The notes under the pieces: generated by a model
The model's input: only the letters and a program-made list of their open reading frames with translations
Told to the model about the DNA's origin: nothing
The model's database searches: none
Program-made: the position numbers and the translations under genes
Shown here: positions 54,813-63,541 of the stretch, piece after piece
How the letters are laid out: the number at the start of each line of letters is the position of its first letter
How positions within the stretch are numbered: the stretch's first letter is position 1
Source: Fusibacter sp. A1
GTDB lineage: Bacteria > Bacillota > Clostridia > Peptostreptococcales > Acidaminobacteraceae
Reading direction: 5' to 3'
NCBI RefSeq assembly: GCF_004125825.1
Contig: NZ_QQWI01000002.1
Location: 124,001 to 188,000 of the forward strand
DNA length: 64,000 nucleotides

Positions 54813-55454
54813 ATGAATGTAGTTGAAAAATATCGTAGTTATTGAGAATTAAATAAACAAAGTCATCGTAAAATAATTGAGGAATTTCTCGATAAAGAGG
54901 TTATTTTGAGAGCAGCAGAATTGCTTGAGGTTTTGGAGAATGATACCATCGTTTTTAACAATAATACTGATATTGATTACCTTATGGATTTTGCTATCTA
55001 CGAGAAATGGAATGATGGCAAGAGTCAATTATTAAAGTTTATCGAAAAATATGATAATGAATTACATGAAGAAGAAAGAATAGTTATCGCAGCTATGAAA
55101 GACGCTGAAACTTCACTTTTTGAGGTTGTTGACTTTGATAGAGAGCAGAAAACTGTTTGCGTGAAAGATCTTTTTAATGATGAGAAGAGGATTGAGTTCA
55201 TAGATATTGGATTAAGTAGTTCGATAGATATAGGAACGCTATTATTTACTCGTTTGATAAAATTTGATTCATTTAATATGACATCAGGAACATGCTTTAC
55301 ATTTTTAGGTGATCATAAGCATTTCATAATTAGGAAGAGCAAGAAATTGATGAAGAAAATGAACAGTGGAGATTTATCTGCAGATAGATTTATAACTTTC
55401 TTTAAGCTGAATGAAACTGATGGTATCCCTATTTTGTTTAAAGAAGTGAATTAG
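54813..55454 (+). pseudogene. Uncharacterised protein gene with in-frame TGA at codon 11
   Basis: ATG 54813 with AAAGGTGG opens a 213-codon frame interrupted by TGA at 54843-54845 (YRSY-stop-ELNKQSH). After it the frame is clean: LDKEVILRAAELLEVLEND, IDYLMDFAIYEKW, and TRLIKFDSFNMTSGTCFTF. This matches an uncharacterised family often ending in a SEC-C zinc motif, which this copy lacks. The original codon may have been TGG or CGA. A product starting at TTG 54906 would lack only about 31 residues. Confidence 0.65.
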
Positions 55455-55603
55455 ATTGATTCTATATTTCGTAATTAGATAGCAGTCACCCGTATACTCT
55501 GCACTTTAATTGTGAGTTGGGGTGACTTTTTATTCGTGTTGAGAACGCAATGAAGTGTTCGCCAAAGAAAGAAAATCAAACAATGTGGACCTGTGTTAAG
55601 GAT

Positions 55604-55650
55604 GGCTCTCGGTATCAACTTCCCTCTGACAAGCATTTGGTGATAAATGT
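55604..55650 (+). repeat. Dispersed hairpin repeat, copy B
   Basis: CTCTCGGTATCAACTTCCCT then CTGACAAGCATTTGGTGATAAATGTAA; one G-to-A change in the conserved loop relative to copy A, and a weaker stem. It lies between two converging genes. Confidence 0.75.
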
Positions 55651-55679
55651 AAAGAGAGTTTTCCTTAACAATTGACGGT

Positions 55680-56390
55680 TCAGTCTTTTCGTTTCATGAT
55701 AACATACCATAAGATGTCTAGGTTCATGGTCTTATCATTATTGTTACTTGTCATCTGCTCAAAGCTGATGATTTTGAAATGATCTTCGAGTATGCTCGTC
55801 AGTTTCTCTTTTGAGTAACCTAAGCCACCGCTCATGCTATTGTTTCGATAGACGTCATAATCGGATAGGTTCGCTCCAACCATAAGGTTAAAGCAGTTCA
55901 GCGCAAATAGGCCATCTGCAGGCAGTAAGGATGCTATCTTTGCTAGGTATTCGGGTCTTCGATGGGGCTTGATATGGTGCAAGCAGCCGCTGTCGTAAAT
56001 AAAGTCGTAGTGAGTCACAGGCGGCTTAAAGTCAAAAAAAGAAACAGTTTCAAATTCTGCCTTTGTCGGGTCATTCTTATCGTTCTTTTCGCTTGCCCAC
56101 TGAATGGATTCTTTTGAAATATCGATTCCTGTTACCTTGATTTTATGACTTTTAAGGTAGAGGGAGTTTCTTCCGTTGCCGCAACCGATATCTAGGGCGC
56201 TTTTCGGCTTTTCATCCAAGGAGTCGATAAGCTTCACCAGGTTGTCGTCTGGACAATCCTTAAAAAATGGAACCTTCCTGTTTCGATTTTTATAAAAATC
56301 ATCCCACCACTGTTGTTCCCTTTCCTCTAAGAGTTCATCCAACATCGTTAAAACATCATGATTTTCACGTATGATTTTTTCGCTTTCCAT
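55680..56390 (-). CDS. SAM-dependent methyltransferase
   Basis: 236 residues of the class I fold: SALDIGCGNGRNSLYLKS (motif I, about 66-83), VTGIDISKESIQWA, FDFIYDSGCLHHI-type motif IV, and LLPADGLFALNCF. WWDDFYKNRNRKVPFF near the N-terminus is shared with TPMT/TehB-like methyltransferases, which act on small molecules such as thiols, tellurite or antibiotics. ATG 56390 with AAGGATGG upstream is chosen over TTG 56396. Stand-alone minus-strand gene. Confidence 0.83.
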   Translation of the reverse strand: MESEKIIRENHDVLTMLDELLEEREQQWWDDFYKNRNRKVPFFKDCPDDNLVKLIDSLDEKPKSALDIGCGNGRNSLYLKSHKIKVTGIDISKESIQWASEKNDKNDPTKAEFETVSFFDFKPPVTHYDFIYDSGCLHHIKPHRRPEYLAKIASLLPADGLFALNCFNLMVGANLSDYDVYRNNSMSGGLGYSKEKLTSILEDHFKIISFEQMTSNNNDKTMNLDILWYVIMKRKD

Positions 56391-56519
56391 GCCCAAATAC
56401 CATCCTTCTTTTTTTTTTTGCCACCCCTATATTATACAAAATTATACTGTGCTTGTGCTACTTAGAAGGTGGTAAAATATGCATTCTTTGCTGATTTTGT
56501 AATCGGTTGAAGTACTTCT

Positions 56520-56536
56520 ATTACATTTATCTTAAA
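56520..56536 (+). repeat. Intergenic repeat ATTACATTTATCTTAAA, copy 3
   Basis: Differs from copies 1 and 2 by one base. A hairpin AGCAC / GTGCT with eight T follows, then TAGTAGAATAGTAGG, which may be the promoter of the DUF402 gene. Confidence 0.75.
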
Positions 56537-56627
56537 TAGCACAATGAGGTGCTTTTTTTTAGTAGAATAGTAGGAGTAAGGGCTTGATGTGTATTGTTAT
56601 TTGGTAGAGAATTTGATGAGGAGAAAC

Positions 56628-57218
56628 ATGGATAAGAAAAGCATACAGGTTCAGTCCTACAAACATGACGGTAAATTGCACTATGAATGGGGATCGAATA
56701 TATATAAAGAAGATCATGAGAAAGTAATCTTGATAGGTCTGCCAGGCAGAGTGCTCAATCATCATACTAAGGGACGCGATTTCATCTTAAACAGCGTTTG
56801 CGTCGAGGTCTTTTACTTTAAGGAGTATTTTAACTGTTTTTTCAACCTGAATGAGGAAGGCGGACTCGAGTACTACGTCAACATAGGACTGCCTATAGAA
56901 TATGAAAATAAAATCATAACCTATATCGACTTGGATGTCGACTTGGAAAAAAGTGCTGACGGCAGCTGGAAAGTAGTTGATGAGGATGAATTTCTTGTGA
57001 ATCAGAGGCTATATGGTTATAGCGATGAGTTGGTCAAAAAGGTTGAATCGACTAGAGATGAATTGCTCAGAAGGATTGAATGTTCTGAGTACCCTTTTGA
57101 CGGTACCTATGAAAAGATGTTGATCAATTATTGTGAAAAGGAATTAGACAATAGCATGTGTCAGATGGTATCGACTTCCCAGCGACACGCGTTTGGTATT
57201 AAATGGAATTTATTTTAA
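56628..57218 (+). CDS. DUF402 protein (YgaC-like) with repeat-derived C-terminus
   Basis: 196 residues. YYVNIGLPIEYENKIITYIDLDVDLEK and WKVVDEDEFLVNQRLYGYSD (each split here into short blocks of the family) are the DUF402 hallmark; characterised relatives are metal-dependent nucleoside phosphate phosphatases. ATG 56628 with GAGGAG is chosen over 56589. The last ~18 codons (VSTSQRHAFGIKWNLF) are encoded by repeat copy C, so the natural end was probably replaced or extended when the repeat arrived. Confidence 0.78.
   Translation: MDKKSIQVQSYKHDGKLHYEWGSNIYKEDHEKVILIGLPGRVLNHHTKGRDFILNSVCVEVFYFKEYFNCFFNLNEEGGLEYYVNIGLPIEYENKIITYIDLDVDLEKSADGSWKVVDEDEFLVNQRLYGYSDELVKKVESTRDELLRRIECSEYPFDGTYEKMLINYCEKELDNSMCQMVSTSQRHAFGIKWNLF
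57155..57212 (+). repeat. Dispersed hairpin repeat, copy C (inside a coding end)
   Basis: TGTGTC pairs with GACACG around GGTATCGACTTCCCAGC, then CGTTTGGTATTAAATGGAATTTA. The loop and tail match copy A while the stem bases differ on both sides, so pairing is maintained. Confidence 0.78.
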
Positions 57219-57229
57219 CGGAGGAGCAT

Positions 57230-57667
57230 ATGCTTAATTTAGGTTCAACTTATCTTATTGTGAAGGACATGGAACAATCAATCGCGTTTTATGAAGCCTT
57301 GCTGCAAATGAAGGCGTCTGTGCTGAGATACGACCGATGGACAGAGTTTAATTTCAGTGGACACTGCATAGCCTTACTCAATCCCAAATACGATGAAGAG
57401 CTGATCGATTCCAAAAGTGATGTACAAGTGCATTATAACCGTGCATACATCGAACATTTAAGAAGAAAAACGGTATACGGAAACAATATTGTCCTGAACT
57501 TTTACATCGACGATCTGAACGAGGAATATAAGAGAATCAAAGAACTGAATATTGGCAAGCTATCGGATATCATGTACATCAACATCTCATCGCCTTATTA
57601 TCATTTTATCGTCGATGACCCTGATGGAAACACCATCGAGATCACTGGGAGCTATACTGAGCAATAG
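57230..57667 (+). CDS. VOC-family protein (glyoxalase/bleomycin-resistance fold)
   Basis: 145 residues with two beta-alpha-beta-beta-beta units: LGSTYLIVKDMEQSIAFYEALL begins the first, and VDDPDGNTIEITGSY ends the second with the conserved Glu. Metal-binding and substrate-binding variants exist; only part of the usual metal ligands is obvious here. ATG 57230 has GGAGG 5 bp upstream; the frame is open from 57203 inside the preceding gene. Probably cotranscribed with the DUF402 gene. Confidence 0.82.
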   Translation: MLNLGSTYLIVKDMEQSIAFYEALLQMKASVLRYDRWTEFNFSGHCIALLNPKYDEELIDSKSDVQVHYNRAYIEHLRRKTVYGNNIVLNFYIDDLNEEYKRIKELNIGKLSDIMYINISSPYYHFIVDDPDGNTIEITGSYTEQ

Positions 57668-57776
57668 GTAGTTAATAATATTTTTGTGAGTTAAGTTCTA
57701 TGCTACGATACCTATTCTTTAAGCCTTGTATCAACTTTGTAATAAGTTTGTTCTATGATTGGGTTAGGAGGTAGTT

Positions 57777-58436
57777 ATGATACTAAAAACCAAGCAGTTG
57801 AAAAAGCATTATTCTCAATCGGAACATGTTGTCAGAGCACTTGATGGTGTTGATATTTCTATTAAAAAAGGTGAGTTTGTAGCAGTTGTCGGTAAGTCGG
57901 GCAGTGGTAAGAGTACACTCCTACATATGTTAGGCGGACTTGATAAGCAGACGGAGGGTGAGGTCATTATCGACAACACCTCGATCAAGGATATGAAACC
58001 GGATGAACTGACGGTTTACAGAAGACGCAATATCGGTTTTGTGTTTCAGAGCTACAATCTGATTCCGACGCTTAATGTTTATGAAAACGTGACACTCCCG
58101 CTTGCACTTGACGGTGTGAAGGTGGATGAGGCTCATATTGAAACTATTTTTGAGATGCTTGGCATTTCGGACAAGATCTACAGCTTGCCATCCCATTTGT
58201 CGGGTGGTCAACAGCAGCGTGTCGCGATTGCCAGGGCTCTGGCGACTAAGCCTTTGATTCTTTTAGCAGATGAGCCGACAGGCAACCTTGACAGCCACAC
58301 AAGTCAGGAAGTGATGGGACTCCTTAAGCTGTCGAGTGAGAAGTTCAATCAAACGGTGGTCCTTATCACCCACAACTTAGAAATCGCTCAGATGGCGGAC
58401 CGCGTTGTCCACATCGAAGATGGGAAGGTTGTCTGA
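57777..58436 (+). CDS. ABC transporter ATP-binding protein (MacB/LolD-like)
   Basis: 219 residues: Walker A GKSGSGKSTLLH (about 39), Q-loop VFQSYNLIPTL, signature LSGGQQQRVAIARAL (about 141) and Walker B LILLADEPTGNLDS, then H-loop ITHN. This is the small ATPase type paired with FtsX-like permeases, which move lipids, peptides or antibiotics by mechanotransmission rather than classical import. RBS TAGGAGG. Its stop overlaps the permease start (TGATG). First gene of a four-gene operon with its own regulators. Confidence 0.93.
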   Translation: MILKTKQLKKHYSQSEHVVRALDGVDISIKKGEFVAVVGKSGSGKSTLLHMLGGLDKQTEGEVIIDNTSIKDMKPDELTVYRRRNIGFVFQSYNLIPTLNVYENVTLPLALDGVKVDEAHIETIFEMLGISDKIYSLPSHLSGGQQQRVAIARALATKPLILLADEPTGNLDSHTSQEVMGLLKLSSEKFNQTVVLITHNLEIAQMADRVVHIEDGKVV

Positions 58437-60772
58437 TGATTAAAAACAATAATTCCTCAATCATCAACAAGATGATCATCAATAGCCTGATCAACCATAA
58501 GGCGAGGTCTGTGATGACCATGCTTTCGGTCATCCTGACCTGTGTGCTGTTGACCAGTGCGTTCACAATTACTGCGAGTTTGATCGATTCAAGTGAAAAA
58601 TCAATGGCGCTTCAAGTAGGATCAAGCGCTCATGGTGGATTCAAGCGGTTAACGGAGCAGCAGGTAGATTTGCTTAAGGACCATCACCTTGTTAAAGCCT
58701 ATGGTGTTTCGACCATCTTGGGTATAGTGGAGGATGAGCGCTTAATCAAGCGGTCGATTGAAGTCAGAACGATGGATGAAAACTATAGGAGACAAGCCTT
58801 TGTTAGTGTGGATGGGGATCTGCCTGTAGCAAAGGATGAAATCATTCTTGATACGATCACTTTGGATTTATTGGATTTGCCTCATGAACCTGGTCAAAAC
58901 GTCACACTCCAATTGCAGATTGGCGATGAAGTCAATTCGTATGATTTGAAGCTTATCGGGGTATATGAAGGGAACATCTATAGCCACACCAGCTTTTTGA
59001 TCATGTCCGAGGCATTTAAGGCAAGTGTCGTCACGGATGGAATCGGACCAAACATGCTGGGTGCCAATGATTTAGGTATTGAGTTCGCAAATAAGTTCAA
59101 TACATCAAATAAGTTTGAGAAGATGATCAGCGACAAGGGGATGAACCCTGATGAAATAAAGTATGGTACGAACTGGGCATATGTTGGCGATATCAGTCAT
59201 ATTCAAATAAAGGATTTAATCTCCTATGGCTTATTGATAGGCATGTTGATGATGAGCGGCTATCTTATTATCTATAACATTTACCTGATTGCCGTACAAA
59301 AGGATATCAATTACTACGGCTTGCTGAAAACAGTAGGTACCACTCAGAAGCAAATTAAAAAAATAGTATTTGGACAAGCGATGTATCTGTTGATACTCAG
59401 CCTACCTGTAGGTCTTGCCATCGGCTACTTTTTTGGTGTGAAATTCACACCTCTTGTCCTTGAAACTTTGAATCTTCAGACCATAAAAATCTCCTTCAAT
59501 GGCTTGATTTTTCTTGTGTCGGGCGTTTTAACCACACTTACGGTACTGCTCAGCTGTGCCATTCCCGCTAAAGTCGCATCGGGAGTTTCGCCGATTGAGG
59601 CTGTCAAATCAGTCGAGGTAAACTATAAGTATGTGAAGCAAAGCAAACGGAGAAAACAAGGCAATAGAATCCATCAGATGGCATGGCAGAATCTTTTTAG
59701 GGTCAAAAGAAAAGCGATTATGGTGGTCATGTCTTTAAGCTTAAGTCTTCTAGTGCTGAATGGCGCACTCATGCTAGTGGCCAGTGTGGACCCCAAGGAG
59801 CATTTAGACCGCATTATCGGTTCGGATTACCTTATTGGTAATGCCCAGTATTTTACTTACAATAATGATGGAAGAACACTTTCTGATTCGTTACTAGATG
59901 ATATTGATGAACTGGGAGTCGTAACGCATGCCTTTTCAGTAGAGGAGCATATCGTCAGACTTGCGGACCAAACACTTGATATAGAAGTCTACCATGCGGA
60001 TACGTTTGTTCTAGAAAAATTGACTGATTATGTGATAAAAGGAGAAATCGGAACCTCGCTTGAACCTGATCAGATTGTAATAGACAGCTTGTTTTTTGAT
60101 GATGAAGGTAGGAAAGAGGTGCCGGTTAAGTTGGGTGATAGCCTTCAAATAGAAGGAAAAGAATACGAAATCGTTGCAGTGGTAGACGAACTGCCCTTAT
60201 ACCTGTACGATCAAAGTTATACCTCGGGCACGCTACAAGGGTTTATCCATTCGGACGATACTGTACCTGCGATGACTGTCATGGTAGAAGGGGATATGGA
60301 ATCTTCCAAAGAGGCACTTTTAAAAATGTACCCGTATATCGTGATAAAATCAAGGTTTGACTACATTGAAGAAATCAAGGGATTCCTTACGATGATAAGA
60401 ATGGTCGGCTACAGCTTAAGCGGCATTTTGGCACTGATTGGAATCATGAATTTCATCAATATGACAAGTACGGGCATACTGGTTAGAAAACGCGAGTTCG
60501 CTGTGATGCAGTCCGTAGGCATGACCAGCAGTCAGCTAAAAGGTATGCTGTACTTTGAAGGGCTTTATGTGCTGCTACTTGCTGTGGGTGTGACAACCGT
60601 CCTATCGATACCGCTAGGCATGATGGTGGTCGGCAAGGTCATGTTCAGGCAGGGGCTGCCTCTTGTCGGTTTATGCGTCATCTATTATGTGATTGTCGCA
60701 TCTGTACCTAGATTCAGCTTTAAAGTGTTTAACAGTGACAGTCTCATGCAAAGACTTAACGTTGTAGAATAG
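58436..60772 (+). CDS. FtsX-type ABC transporter permease, two repeats
   Basis: 778 residues. There are two copies of the same plan: helix, extracellular MacB-like domain, then three helices of the FtsX domain. The first FtsX block is at about 260-395 (SYGLLIGMLMMSGYLIIYNI, YYGLLKTVGTTQKQIKKIV) and the second at about 645-770 (VRKREFAVMQSVGMTSSQLKGML). The KTVGTTxxQI and QSVGMTxxQL loops are the family coupling motifs. It forms the membrane channel for the ATPase encoded upstream. The substrate is unknown; antimicrobial peptide resistance or lipid export is plausible. The layout has two MacB-like domains, unlike BceB with one large loop. Confidence 0.9.
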   Translation: MIKNNNSSIINKMIINSLINHKARSVMTMLSVILTCVLLTSAFTITASLIDSSEKSMALQVGSSAHGGFKRLTEQQVDLLKDHHLVKAYGVSTILGIVEDERLIKRSIEVRTMDENYRRQAFVSVDGDLPVAKDEIILDTITLDLLDLPHEPGQNVTLQLQIGDEVNSYDLKLIGVYEGNIYSHTSFLIMSEAFKASVVTDGIGPNMLGANDLGIEFANKFNTSNKFEKMISDKGMNPDEIKYGTNWAYVGDISHIQIKDLISYGLLIGMLMMSGYLIIYNIYLIAVQKDINYYGLLKTVGTTQKQIKKIVFGQAMYLLILSLPVGLAIGYFFGVKFTPLVLETLNLQTIKISFNGLIFLVSGVLTTLTVLLSCAIPAKVASGVSPIEAVKSVEVNYKYVKQSKRRKQGNRIHQMAWQNLFRVKRKAIMVVMSLSLSLLVLNGALMLVASVDPKEHLDRIIGSDYLIGNAQYFTYNNDGRTLSDSLLDDIDELGVVTHAFSVEEHIVRLADQTLDIEVYHADTFVLEKLTDYVIKGEIGTSLEPDQIVIDSLFFDDEGRKEVPVKLGDSLQIEGKEYEIVAVVDELPLYLYDQSYTSGTLQGFIHSDDTVPAMTVMVEGDMESSKEALLKMYPYIVIKSRFDYIEEIKGFLTMIRMVGYSLSGILALIGIMNFINMTSTGILVRKREFAVMQSVGMTSSQLKGMLYFEGLYVLLLAVGVTTVLSIPLGMMVVGKVMFRQGLPLVGLCVIYYVIVASVPRFSFKVFNSDSLMQRLNVVE

Positions 60773-60780
60773 GAGTTCTT

Positions 60781-61431
60781 ATGGCTAAAATCTTAATTGT
60801 TGAAGATGATTTGGATATAAACGACGGCCTGACCTATGCCCTTTCGAAAGAAGGGCATTTTGTCGTTCAGAGTTTTGGAAAAGAGGTCATCAACGACTTC
60901 AACTACGATCTTGCGATACTCGATGTCAATCTGCCTGGAACAGACGGATTCACACTTTCAAAATGTTTCAAGTGCCCGATTCTGTTCTTAACGGCAAAGA
61001 ACTTGGAAGAGGACATGTTAAATGGATTTAGTCTAGGATGTGAGGATTATATCACCAAACCCTTCTCACTGCCTGTATTAAAGGAGAGGGTGAATGTGAT
61101 CATAAGGAGAAACACCCGGACGAGCACTTATGCGATTAAAGGACTAAGCTATGATAAGGATAGGTGTCAACTTGAAATTGACAGTGCACCTGTAAAACTT
61201 ACAAAGCGGGAGCACCAGATCTTAAGCTATCTGATTGCGGCGCGTGGCAAGGTTGTAACCAAAGGCATGCTGCTGGAAGGCATATGGGATGTGGACGGAG
61301 AGTTTGTCAATGAGGGGACGGTGAGTGTGACGGTCAACCGACTTCGTAAGAAGATGGACCCTGACGGTAGATGGATTCAAACGATCTTTGGCATCGGATA
61401 TAAATGGAGCGAATCAAATGAAAATTATTGA
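60781..61431 (+). CDS. OmpR-family response regulator
   Basis: 216 residues: a receiver (KILIVEDDLDIND, phosphoacceptor Asp in LAILDVNLPGTDGF at about 49, ITKPFSLPVL) and a winged-helix trans_reg_C domain (LTKREHQILSYLI, VSVTVNRLRKKMD, TIFGIGYKW). RBS GGAG in the 8 bp gap behind the permease. It overlaps the kinase gene by 14 bp. It most likely controls the transporter operon. Confidence 0.93.
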   Translation: MAKILIVEDDLDINDGLTYALSKEGHFVVQSFGKEVINDFNYDLAILDVNLPGTDGFTLSKCFKCPILFLTAKNLEEDMLNGFSLGCEDYITKPFSLPVLKERVNVIIRRNTRTSTYAIKGLSYDKDRCQLEIDSAPVKLTKREHQILSYLIAARGKVVTKGMLLEGIWDVDGEFVNEGTVSVTVNRLRKKMDPDGRWIQTIFGIGYKWSESNENY

Positions 61432-62386
61432 CGTTTGCATCGCCTTAACGGTTTTTATTGTTCTCGTGATTTTGTTTTTACTCGCAACGCCGCTGAAGTA
61501 CCCTTTAAGTGTCCTTATTGTGGCGCTTTTGCTACTACAGGGCTATAAGACACATTGGATCAAGGGAGCGCTTCAGAGCGAGATGGTATCCTTGAGTGAT
61601 CAAGTGCAAAGCCTGATCGATGGCAAGGAAATCGAATCGGGTGCGGTGGCATCAGATGACCTAGTGTCGAAGCTGCAACATCAAATGCTGAAGTTCAGTG
61701 ACCAAATAAGGGTCATGCAGCGTAAGGAAACGGACGAAAGAACACGTCTACAGGCGCTTATCGGAGACATATCCCACCAGCTTAAAACGCCACTGACCAA
61801 TATGAAGATGTATCAGAGTCTTTTTTTAGAAACGAATGAAGATGCGTTTTTAGAAAAAATCATCAGGCAGACTGAAAAACTGGAGTGGCTTGTCGAATCC
61901 CTGATGAAGCTTTCTAGAATCGAGTCGGGATGTATCGATGTGACTGTGAAAAATGAGAACATCAACCTGACTCTCTTAGACGTGATTAGTCAGGTTCACC
62001 TAAAAGCGAGTAACAAGGACATCATGATTGATTATAAGCCTGAGGATATCCTGATAAGACATGATAAGAAATGGAGTACGGAAGCGATTTTTAATGTGGT
62101 GGACAATGCTGTGAAATACAGTCAACGCCAGACTAAAATTTGCTTGAAAGTGACGGAAAACGAAATGTTTCACACCGTACTTGTAAAAGACGAAGGCATA
62201 GGTGTCTCATCAGAAGAGGTCAACCATGTATTCAAGCGATTCTACCGGTCAGATACTGCAGATGATCAGGAGGGAATCGGACTTGGACTGTATCTTGCGC
62301 AAGAAATCATGCGAAAGCAGGGGGGATACATCTATTGCAAGCCTTGCAGGATAGGCAGTGAGTTTCATTTGAACTTTAGGAAGTAA
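61418..62386 (+). CDS. Short-loop (intramembrane-sensing-like) histidine kinase
   Basis: 322 residues. Two transmembrane helices (about 8-28 and 33-48) are joined by only a few residues, so there is no extracellular sensor domain. H-box IGDISHQLKTPLTNMKMY (about 115-132), N-box FNVVDNAVKYS, G1 VKDEGIGVS and G2 EGIGLGLYLAQEIM follow. This architecture is known from kinases that detect stress through a partner ABC transporter, and the operon encodes one. ATG 61418 with GGAG upstream is chosen over 61388 inside the regulator gene. Confidence 0.92.
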   Translation: MKIIDVCIALTVFIVLVILFLLATPLKYPLSVLIVALLLLQGYKTHWIKGALQSEMVSLSDQVQSLIDGKEIESGAVASDDLVSKLQHQMLKFSDQIRVMQRKETDERTRLQALIGDISHQLKTPLTNMKMYQSLFLETNEDAFLEKIIRQTEKLEWLVESLMKLSRIESGCIDVTVKNENINLTLLDVISQVHLKASNKDIMIDYKPEDILIRHDKKWSTEAIFNVVDNAVKYSQRQTKICLKVTENEMFHTVLVKDEGIGVSSEEVNHVFKRFYRSDTADDQEGIGLGLYLAQEIMRKQGGYIYCKPCRIGSEFHLNFRK

Positions 62387-62452
62387 TGACTTTGCTTTCA
62401 TGAAGGCGTAATGTAAAATTAGTCTTGTAGACTAAAGGACAAGGGGGATATT

Positions 62453-63496
62453 ATGAATAAGAAATTTTTAGAAACACTGATCAAATGCCCGTCGCCATCT
62501 GGGGACGAGGTGGCTATACAGAAGCTTTGGATGAATGAACTTAAACCTTATGCCCATAAAATGGAGACAGACTTCTCAGGAAACGCGATCGCTATTTTGA
62601 ATCCGGAGGCGGCCTTCAAGGTCTTATTGGCAGGGCACTGTGATGAGATTGCGTTTATGGTTCAATACATCGACGATAAGGGCTTTGTCTATGTCAACCG
62701 TGCAGGTGGCATCAACCCGAAACTTGCCCTAGGCAGCCGTGTTAGGATCTATGGAAAAGAAGTCGTTAAGGGTGTGGTTTCTGTCAATGCTGAGCATAAA
62801 GGAGGCGAAAAGGGAGAGATCAAAGTCGAGGATCTGACGATCGATTGTGGAGCGTCTTCAAAAGACGCTATCAAAGAACTTGTAAGTGTAGGCGACTATG
62901 TCATTTACGATATGGATTATGACTATCTGCTGAATAATACGATGTCTGCCCGTGCCCTAGACAACCGGTCTGGTGCCTTTATCGTTGGCGAAGTGATCAA
63001 AGCGCTTTCGAAAGAAGATTTGAACGTGGGAGTGTACGGTGTAAGTACCGTCAATGAAGAAACCACAGCAGGTGGTGCACATTTTGCTACTGCACAGATT
63101 CAACCCGATATGGCGATTGCTTGTGATGTGACCTTTGCAACAGATGGACCAGGTGCCAACCTTAAAAAGGATGGCGATGTCAAACTTGGCGGCGGTCCTG
63201 TTATTTCATATGGGTCACAAATCAATTTTAAGATCAACGACATGATCAAGGCGACTGCGAAAAAATATGAACACAAACTGCAATTTGAATTGACGCCAAA
63301 TCGCACAGGAACCGATGCGGACAGAATGCGTTTTACCGGCAAGGGTGTACCTGTTGCCCTTATCTCTCTACCCCTGCGCTATATGCACTCCCCTAGCGAA
63401 GTGGTCAGCTTAGACGATATTCAAGAAGAGATCAATTTACTTGTAAACATGATCAAAGACATGACTGGTAAAGAAAATCTGAAGCCGCTTGAGTAA
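62453..63496 (+). CDS. M42-family metalloaminopeptidase
   Basis: 347 residues, cytoplasmic, with a dinuclear metal site. Ligands and catalytic residues are in LLAGHCDEIAFMV (His and Asp, about 62-70), ARALDNRSGAF (about 165), STVNEETTAGGAHF (Glu pair, about 202), ACDVTFATD and LRYMHSPSE (His, about 306). SPSGDE near the N-terminus is typical. Members form large tetrahedral complexes that trim peptides. RBS AAGGGGG before the ATG. TAAAAT at 62414 may be its -10. Stand-alone gene, complete. Confidence 0.92.
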   Translation: MNKKFLETLIKCPSPSGDEVAIQKLWMNELKPYAHKMETDFSGNAIAILNPEAAFKVLLAGHCDEIAFMVQYIDDKGFVYVNRAGGINPKLALGSRVRIYGKEVVKGVVSVNAEHKGGEKGEIKVEDLTIDCGASSKDAIKELVSVGDYVIYDMDYDYLLNNTMSARALDNRSGAFIVGEVIKALSKEDLNVGVYGVSTVNEETTAGGAHFATAQIQPDMAIACDVTFATDGPGANLKKDGDVKLGGGPVISYGSQINFKINDMIKATAKKYEHKLQFELTPNRTGTDADRMRFTGKGVPVALISLPLRYMHSPSEVVSLDDIQEEINLLVNMIKDMTGKENLKPLE

Positions 63497-63541
63497 TCGA
63501 CCATTCTCTATTGTGGTTGTTTTATCTTTTTAAATTGAGGG

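Noticed and set aside
34578-55454. Pyrrolysine or an altered genetic code as explanation for the in-frame stops
   Set aside because: All three stop codons occur as in-frame breaks and all three also end intact genes in the window; no pyl genes were seen here. Kept only as a test in the findings.
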